Positions 57,800 through 64,000 of a stretch of 64,000 nucleotides of DNA are shown piece after piece. The translations under genes were made by a program, and so were the position numbers. Origin of the DNA: Parelaphostrongylus tenuis (Eukaryota > Nematoda > Chromadorea > Rhabditida > Metastrongylidae); assembly GCA_019055375.1 (NCBI GenBank), contig JAHQIW010002123.1, forward strand, positions 310,001 to 374,000, given 5' to 3'. Position 1 is the first letter of the stretch, and the number at the start of each line of letters is the position of its first letter. The notes beneath the pieces were generated by a model. The model was not told where the DNA came from. It worked only from the letters and a program-made list of their open reading frames with translations, and ran no database searches.

Positions 57800-59880
57800 T
57801 TATTCCATGGATCTAGGTTTCGAATCAAAAAGTATTAAAATGTTAAACAACTAAACTCCTTTTTGCTCTAATAATTGCGTCCATGGAAGAACCCTTAATA
57901 CTGATCGACAGCAAAAAAAAAAACTCCTGTGAAGCGCCGGGGGGAGGCGATCAAACCACTAACTTTCTTTCCGATGGCTGGCATCACGCATTCTTTCATG
58001 AACACTTTGAATGATTGTCTCCAAAACATATGGTATTCTTTGAACAGAAATGTGTATGGGTATGGTTGTAGCTTAAATGACTGAATAAGAAGAAAGAAGG
58101 GGTCCATAGATTTTGAGTGTCGTTCACATAAAAAGTGTCACAACTTCCAGTTTCAGAGCGCAGAGAAAATTGTCACTAGTAAAACACAAGACTTTCACAC
58201 GAATGTGACGAAAGCACGAATGCACTGCAAGCATTCGTCACATAGAAGTGCTTATACGTTTTGAAAATTGCCGTCATCACCTTAGTTGATAGCAGTCAGA
58301 CATTATCAATGATATTTCGTTGGATGAGGAAAACGTTAACCCTCCGGTCATCGTTCCAAAAGCTTTGCAGTAATCATTTCATTATGCAGATCATCGAAAA
58401 GGAGACTTGACTCTATTGAAATTCTTTGATATGACTAAATGAATTTCTCGTCTTTATAATGACTTTCGGAAACCTAAAAATGTGCCAAACCACTATTTCT
58501 ACCCATCAAACAGATTTCGTACTAAATTTAATCATTGCGCTATACGCTCTGCAAGGTTCCCGCTGTAATCGTATATGACGTATGATCCTATGTCGGAACA
58601 GACACTAGACCTCAAAGACGTGACCGTTCATAACCTTTTACCAAAGTCGCGACCTTGATTACGAGTGCTGCTATAGTGATATATCAGACATTACTGTTCA
58701 ACTAGCCCATTACATAGTGAGGTAGTAGTTAATGAAAGGTTGTTAAACTGGTAAGTTCTCCGAAATATGAGTGACCGCTTTGAAAAATCTTTGGTCATAT
58801 TAGAGCTGTTATCTTGAATAGTTCTCATTACAGCATTATGTTCAGCATAGATAAGTGTTTAGATTAGATAAATTCAAACCTTTCGTATCACTAGCATCAT
58901 TTATAGGAAAAACTAAAGTAAATTTCTTCATTTTCTTTCATTTCGTCAGAGTAAGAAGTGGAACATCCAAAATCTCACAAGTGTAATTATCCACTATTGG
59001 AATAAAATTTTGACGAGCTTATTGTTAGTGTCACTTGTTATAATAGAAATCAACGGTATAATCAATATTTAGTAAGGAAAAGTCTCATCATAACTGAGAA
59101 ATAAAATTTGCTGATAAACGGAGTGCAATAAAGGTCGACGAAAGCAGAGTGGACGTGAAGTTTAGAAATGTATAAAACTATTCAAACGATTATTTTTTTA
59201 CCTGCTGCATTCATAGTTGTTTATTAGGAACGGGTTAGAAAGAAAGAATGGAAGCCGTTTATATAGTTTCTTGTGAGCTTCGACCCACTTTTTACACTTC
59301 CAGGCTCCACCCACTTGCCTCAGCTCTTGTGTTATCATATTCAAGCAGCGGTGAACAACAACTTTAGAGAATTTGACGGTTTACTGTCAAGAGTCAATGC
59401 AAAGATGAAAATAATACAAAAAATTTTTCGAGCTCAACAATGACTGTCAACAGTTGCGATGTAAACCCGAGTGGCACTGCTTGTGAATTAGAACAATCGC
59501 TCTGACTTGGTGGCAGTTCTTGTAGCATTTCAGCTCCTCTTTTACTTTCCCATCTATTCGCCTCGATAATTGCTCACTTTGTCTATCTAAAAAAAAGTGC
59601 CTTGCCTAGATCATACCACATAGCCAAAGTCAAAAAGTTTTTAGAAGAACTATCACTTCTGAATGCATAAGTTATAACTGGTTTTCATTCCGATTTTGGT
59701 AATATAAAAGGTCCTATAGCCCCTCATTAAGTCTGATGTCTTCAAACAAACCAGAAGTAGTAGGCCAAAGCTGATCGTAGATATGTGAGAGCAAAAGAAT
59801 GTGGTGACCTCAACATATGACCACAAAGGATGCCTTTCCGTTATCGCAGCCCATCTTTAACTCTCCCCTAGAGGCAAGGC
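57800..59880. other. No recognised gene
   Basis: A minus-strand frame at 57895-58107 (FKEYHMFWRQSFKVFMKE) might be coding, but splice context is unclear and no family is recognised. Confidence 0.3.
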
Positions 59881-59889
59881 CTTTACCAT

Positions 59890-60730
59890 AATTTTATTCA
59901 GAACTTTAGTAGCCATTCGATAGCTCAGGTCCCCGAAGCTGCAATACTATGTTTGTTCTCTGAAAGCGTTCTTTTAACGCTGTAGTAGCCAAAATAAAGT
60001 TGAATTCAACACCTCGCACGTTTTGGTGCATTTTTCCGCGTAACTTTTGCCCTAGACTTTCACCACTCATTTAATAGCTTGAATTTTACCGATTTTGAAA
60101 GTGTGCGTGGTTTCCGAAAAAGTATTGTTAGTCCGTTGCAATAAGCCTAAAAAGATTATTATGCACATTCGCGCCGACTTCTGCACGTTTCTTGCTCAAA
60201 TCGCGGTGCGAACACCCTTCTCAAAGCCGCCTCGAAAGGGCGCTCTTCCGTTATTTACCTAATAATATCTTCCCTTTCGTAAAAATTTTCAGGTTTTTCA
60301 CTCTAAAATCTATGAAATTTATATCCTTATGCGGGTCTAAACTTTCATTTCCATTTTATATTGCCAAATTAACCTGCTATTAAGCCTAAGCTCACGACTA
60401 AGACTGCGAAATGTGATGTTCCCTTCGCGCTTCCAGCGCTCTATGAAGACCTTTGGAAAAACCAAACTTTTCTCCAGAATTCATCTACAAATGTGCTAAC
60501 AAAAGACTTTCGAAATCTGTAAAAGACCATCCACAAACATTAGCCAATTTGGTCTATTCGTTGCAAATGTTGCGAAATCCCACTCACACAGCCATTGAAC
60601 AGCCGACAAAAACTTTGCGTCGAGTGTAAAATTCAATTTTGCTGTCACAGCTACAGCGAAATAGAAGGCTTTCGAGAAATCAAGCACAATATTGAAACCA
60701 TCGAGATCTGATCTAATGAATAACTAAACG
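59890..60730. mobile_element. Diverged family A element
   Basis: AGTAGCCATTCGATAGCTCA, CTGAAAGCGTTCTTTTAACG and later ATTGAAACCATCGAGATCTG resemble family A blocks. Termini are unclear. Confidence 0.4.
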
Positions 60731-60739
60731 TCCGGAAAA

Positions 60740-62490
60740 GGCGGAGAAAGCCTTGTATTTTAATGGTTAAAAAATGGATTCTGGTAGATAATGGCATTAT
60801 ACCCGACGAATTTAGGACAAGTAAGGCGAAGTTGCAATCAAAATCACAAGTTCAGCCTCACTCACTTCGATGCCAATTTGAGCTGACCAGAACCCCGTTG
60901 GCGGGTGACTGTTGCTAGCATAAAATTAAAATATCATTGAAAGAAGGGCAAAGCTGGGGTCGTTGATGCAGTGCATAACTCGTTTGATGCTTCGAGCATT
61001 GCTCATGTCTCAGTATTCCTGCGGTTGCATGCATTTAACGTTCAATATTTCTGATGCAGACTTGAACTACACTGCATACAAATGAGACTGATTTTTTAGG
61101 CTTTTTTCGTTGGGTCACAAGCTCCTCCACTCACCGCGTGGGTAATGGTCTCAGCGATCTTTTGTATTCACGTGGAAAGCACCCCACACCTATTTTCATC
61201 CATCTGTGGACTGATATTCCTATTACCTGTCATATATATATATATATATATATATATGTATACATATATATATTGAAATATATGTATATATGTATACAAA
61301 TATAAGCGTGATAAGGTTAGTGGCTGAGAAATTGCAGTTTGCGTTGCTAGAATCAACCGTTTGATATTGCAATATATTCTCAACTATATGTTGTCATGAT
61401 GTACATCTTTTCAATGTGCATTTCTCACTCCATAATCTGTTGCTCATGGCCTCCTATCCACTATTGTGGTAACGAGTAGTATTAATAGACTAAGTAGAAA
61501 ATTTATGAGTGACAAGCTAGAAAATGCAAAAATACTTTGGTTCACTGCAATGACTCCCTTCAGTATCATTTAGTTATTTTACAATAACCAAATGTTGTGT
61601 CCCTAGTCATATCCCGTGTGTTAGTTTAGAACGCTGCATTTGTTCGCAACATCTGGACTTAGTCATCGCTTTTCATTTCGTTTTATCAATAACTCTATTT
61701 GATCAAAACCACTTCTTTTAGGGAAATGATGGCTGTTTTTCTAGATGAGCACTTATTTAGGAATTTGTACACATTACGATATTCTTCACCAGAGTTCACG
61801 AAAACAACGAACAGAAAGAATTTATCTCCTGCAAATTTGCAGAGATAAGAGATTATGGTGAGTACATGACACATAAGTAATCCTATCATACTATACCGGG
61901 TGCGACACCGCCTTGTTCATGCTTATAATCGATTCAGAAGTAAGATGAAAAAAAATTTCAGAACGAAGAAGGAATAATTCTATGTTATTTATTAAGGAAA
62001 AAAGATGAAGTTGTTTATAGCAATAACATTGTGCGCAAAATCTTATTCAGGAGTGACTGGCACCTTGAGGAAGACCTGATAAAAGTCTACGAGATGATTG
62101 TCGAAAAATTCAGAAGTTGTGCTGAACTCACCTCAGTTTCTCAACAGGAGATCTCATTGCACCTTTGCTACCACTAATAAGTTGCTCTCGAAGAGAAAGT
62201 TGCTGAAGCTTGAACATACCACAACTCAGAAACACGAGTAATATTAGATGATAGCTTCGGAAAAGTTGCTGGAGCTTCTTCATCAGCCTAAGCAAAAAAA
62301 CTGTTAGTACCACAAAAAACTAGTGTGAAGAAATGCTGACTGGACTGGTGCGAGTCTACTGTTCAACTGTGTTTTCTAATGAGCGAAGATGGGACCACTA
62401 TAATCTTTCTCCATGATATGTAAATTAGCGGAAAATTCTACGTCAGCCTTCTTCACCTCACAATCCCTTTCTCGGGCGACGAAATCTTCA
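60740..62490. other. No recognised gene
   Basis: AT-rich DNA with one microsatellite at 61.23 kb. A 64-codon hydrophobic minus-strand frame at 61695-61889 lacks support. Confidence 0.3.
61229..61302. repeat. (TA)n microsatellite
   Basis: A run of TA followed by GTATACATATATATA variants. Confidence 0.8.
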
Positions 62491-62499
62491 CCGTAGGAA

Positions 62500-63310
62500 A
62501 GCCACCTGGATTCTCTCCCCAGCTATACAAGTTGCGACAAAAAGTATGAACAAGTGCAGAGCGCCAGGACCCGATAACAGCACTGCCGGGTTCCTCAGAT
62601 CTGGAGGCCATAACCTGAATGTAATTTCTCGAAATACATCTTGCACAAGAAGAGTGACTACAGTAATCTTCGTTACTACCATCCATTATGCTTGTTGAGT
62701 GCCTCTCCAAACTCTGTACGAAAATTAACCTTTTATGCTTATCAAGGACAGCTTTTTGAACAAGTATGGTTTTGATAAGGATTTCCCTGCATAGGACTCA
62801 TCCTAACCGTATCAAAGGTCATAGAAGCGTGTCGGCAATTAAATTTGCCTCAGTCCTAATTTTCCAATTATATGAAAGGGAGTAAACAATGTCAAAACGA
62901 ATACAGTTTTATCAGCTTTCAGAGACCAACTGGTGAACCTGTTGTAAACAAAACTCTTTCGAATTGTTATCGCAGCTGCACCACAAAAATACAGCTTTTC
63001 ACTAACCCTTAGCCATATCAATAAGGAAGAAATTCGACAAAACGACGCCGTTTCACAAAAGCAGTTTATTGCCGCGCAACGATGGATAATGAGGTCTCGC
63101 GAGTAGGTTGCGTTTTGATGGAGTCTTTCTGTCAAAACTTCGTTTAGATACTACATCGTCATCTCTTGGAAGAGAGAATTTAGTTTATGAACGGCCCATG
63201 ATGTAAAGGTGAGCATGCGAACTGGATGGTTTCCTGATTACGGAGACCATCTTGCAGGTGTACCTTGGACGTTCCTGAATTTGGCATATAACGTGAACGA
63301 GAAATTTAAT
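62500..63310 (+). mobile_element. RTE LINE remnant, RT domain
   Basis: Plus-strand pieces in order: MNKCRAPGPDNSTAGFLRSG (APGPD block), DYSNLRYYHPLCLLSA (NYRPI block), ACRQLNLPQS, LSNCYRSCTTKIQLFTNP and DGFLITET (at 63222). They are colinear with an RTE reverse transcriptase but broken by stops and shifts, and the FADD box is not recognisable. Confidence 0.7.
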
Positions 63311-63319
63311 ACAAGAAAA

Positions 63320-64000
63320 GCAGCATGGGTAACACCAGCATTGTGTTATATAGCAGAGACGTGTAATGAAATTGTGACCACGTCGTAAATTTTGCGCATG
63401 ACCAACAGAGCGCTCTATCAATGTTTTGTAAAACATAACCGGCAAATACAATATCTTAACTGAATGAAAAACTCAAGCACTAAACTCTGCGCCGTCAGAT
63501 TGGTGCGAAGTGATTCAAACTTTAGGCCGTTCTGAAACGGCAACTACTTTTGCAAAAGCTTCAAATAGTGAACATTCGTGGGATGCCGATGTTGAACTCT
63601 TGTGCCACATTTCGTATAGTCTTTGAAAGACTAGCTTCGAAGACTGCTATTAACTGGTCATTGTCAGCTTCCCATAGCAAGCCACCGCGACCCTCATCTA
63701 TCAGGGTCTTGCCTCCCTCATGAAACTCCTACAGAGCAACACTGCGGTATGCGTTTGCTAGCAGTTCCGCGTAATGCGTTGTTGTTGTTATGTGTCGTCT
63801 CTGCTGCTTCTTGACCCATTTTCGATTCAAATGATAAAATAGCTCAGTTTTGCTTCTTGTCTAACATCCTTGCCATAGCCTTAGATGAATATAAAATGAA
63901 TAGGAAATTAAACGCCATCACCAACAAAACATAGAGCGGATATATGCGCATTGAAATGATGTACAACATGACCATATATAGTTAAGAAAATATTCCGGCA
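63320..64000. other. No recognised feature
   Basis: Non-coding by inspection, downstream of the LINE remnant. Confidence 0.35.

Noticed and set aside
1..64000. CRISPR array, operon or prokaryotic origin
   Set aside because: No spacer-repeat arrays or ribosome-binding sites; spliceosomal introns and eukaryotic transposons show a nuclear eukaryotic sequence.

Overview
The window looks like repeat-rich nuclear DNA of a nematode, most likely a strongylid or hookworm-like clade V worm. This is inferred from AT-rich sequence, short exons with gtaag and ttttcag splice sites, a trans-splice-like acceptor 2 bases before a start codon, and abundant RTE-type LINE and mariner remnants. There are no prokaryotic features. 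Two protein genes are well supported. On the plus strand (36.0-42.5 kb) is a 12-exon gene for the kinetochore protein Nuf2 (HIM-10 type), with its calponin-homology N-terminus and coiled coil. On the minus strand (56.9-51.5 kb) is a complete five-exon guanine-deaminase-like gene (GuaD type of the cytidine deaminase superfamily). A decayed Nuf2 paralog lies at 7.7-8.9 kb and a third copy of one Nuf2 exon at 47.5 kb. A broken multi-exon locus of unknown identity lies at 28.4-29.3 kb.

Most of the rest is mobile DNA. (1) Retroelement-like repeats with hammerhead self-cleaving ribozymes lie at 15.2-15.8, 20.2-20.7, 43.0, 46.4-46.6 and 50.0-50.6 kb, with a degenerate relative at 52.8-53.2 kb. Their architecture is TATA box, hammerhead, AATAAA, with units in inverted pairs, as expected of Penelope-like (PLE) elements. 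Two are bounded by perfect target-site duplications of 16 and 10 bp. (2) RTE LINE fragments lie at 2.1, 16.1, 20.9-21.6, 24.4-25.7, 49.6 and 62.5-63.3 kb. (3) Three mariner transposase remnants lie at 29.6-30.9, 32.1-32.4 and 33.4-34.3 kb; two sit in the arms of an inverted duplication. (4) At least three families of tRNA-derived SINE-like repeats are present, one as a dimer inserted in a mariner with a 7-bp duplication. (5) A family of long-TIR foldback elements of about 0.7-0.8 kb (family A) recurs about ten times.

Layout: 0-7.5 kb family A repeats and exon-like duplicates; 7.7-8.9 kb Nuf2 pseudogene; 9.7-14.4 kb unrecognised; 15-21.6 kb hammerhead elements and LINE pieces; 24.4-34.9 kb nested LINE, mariner and SINE DNA with a broken gene; 36-42.5 kb nuf2 with repeat-laden introns; 43-50.7 kb hammerhead repeats and unrecognised DNA; 51.5-56.9 kb deaminase gene; 57.2-57.7 kb SINE palindrome; 58-64 kb mostly unrecognised, with a family A copy and an RTE remnant.

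The most notable content is the set of hammerhead elements. One 606-bp insertion carries two intact-looking hammerheads in inverted orientation, and stem I covaries between copies of a second family. Hammerheads in Penelope-like elements are known in general; the assignment of these copies is inference, because no reverse transcriptase could be firmly linked to them here.
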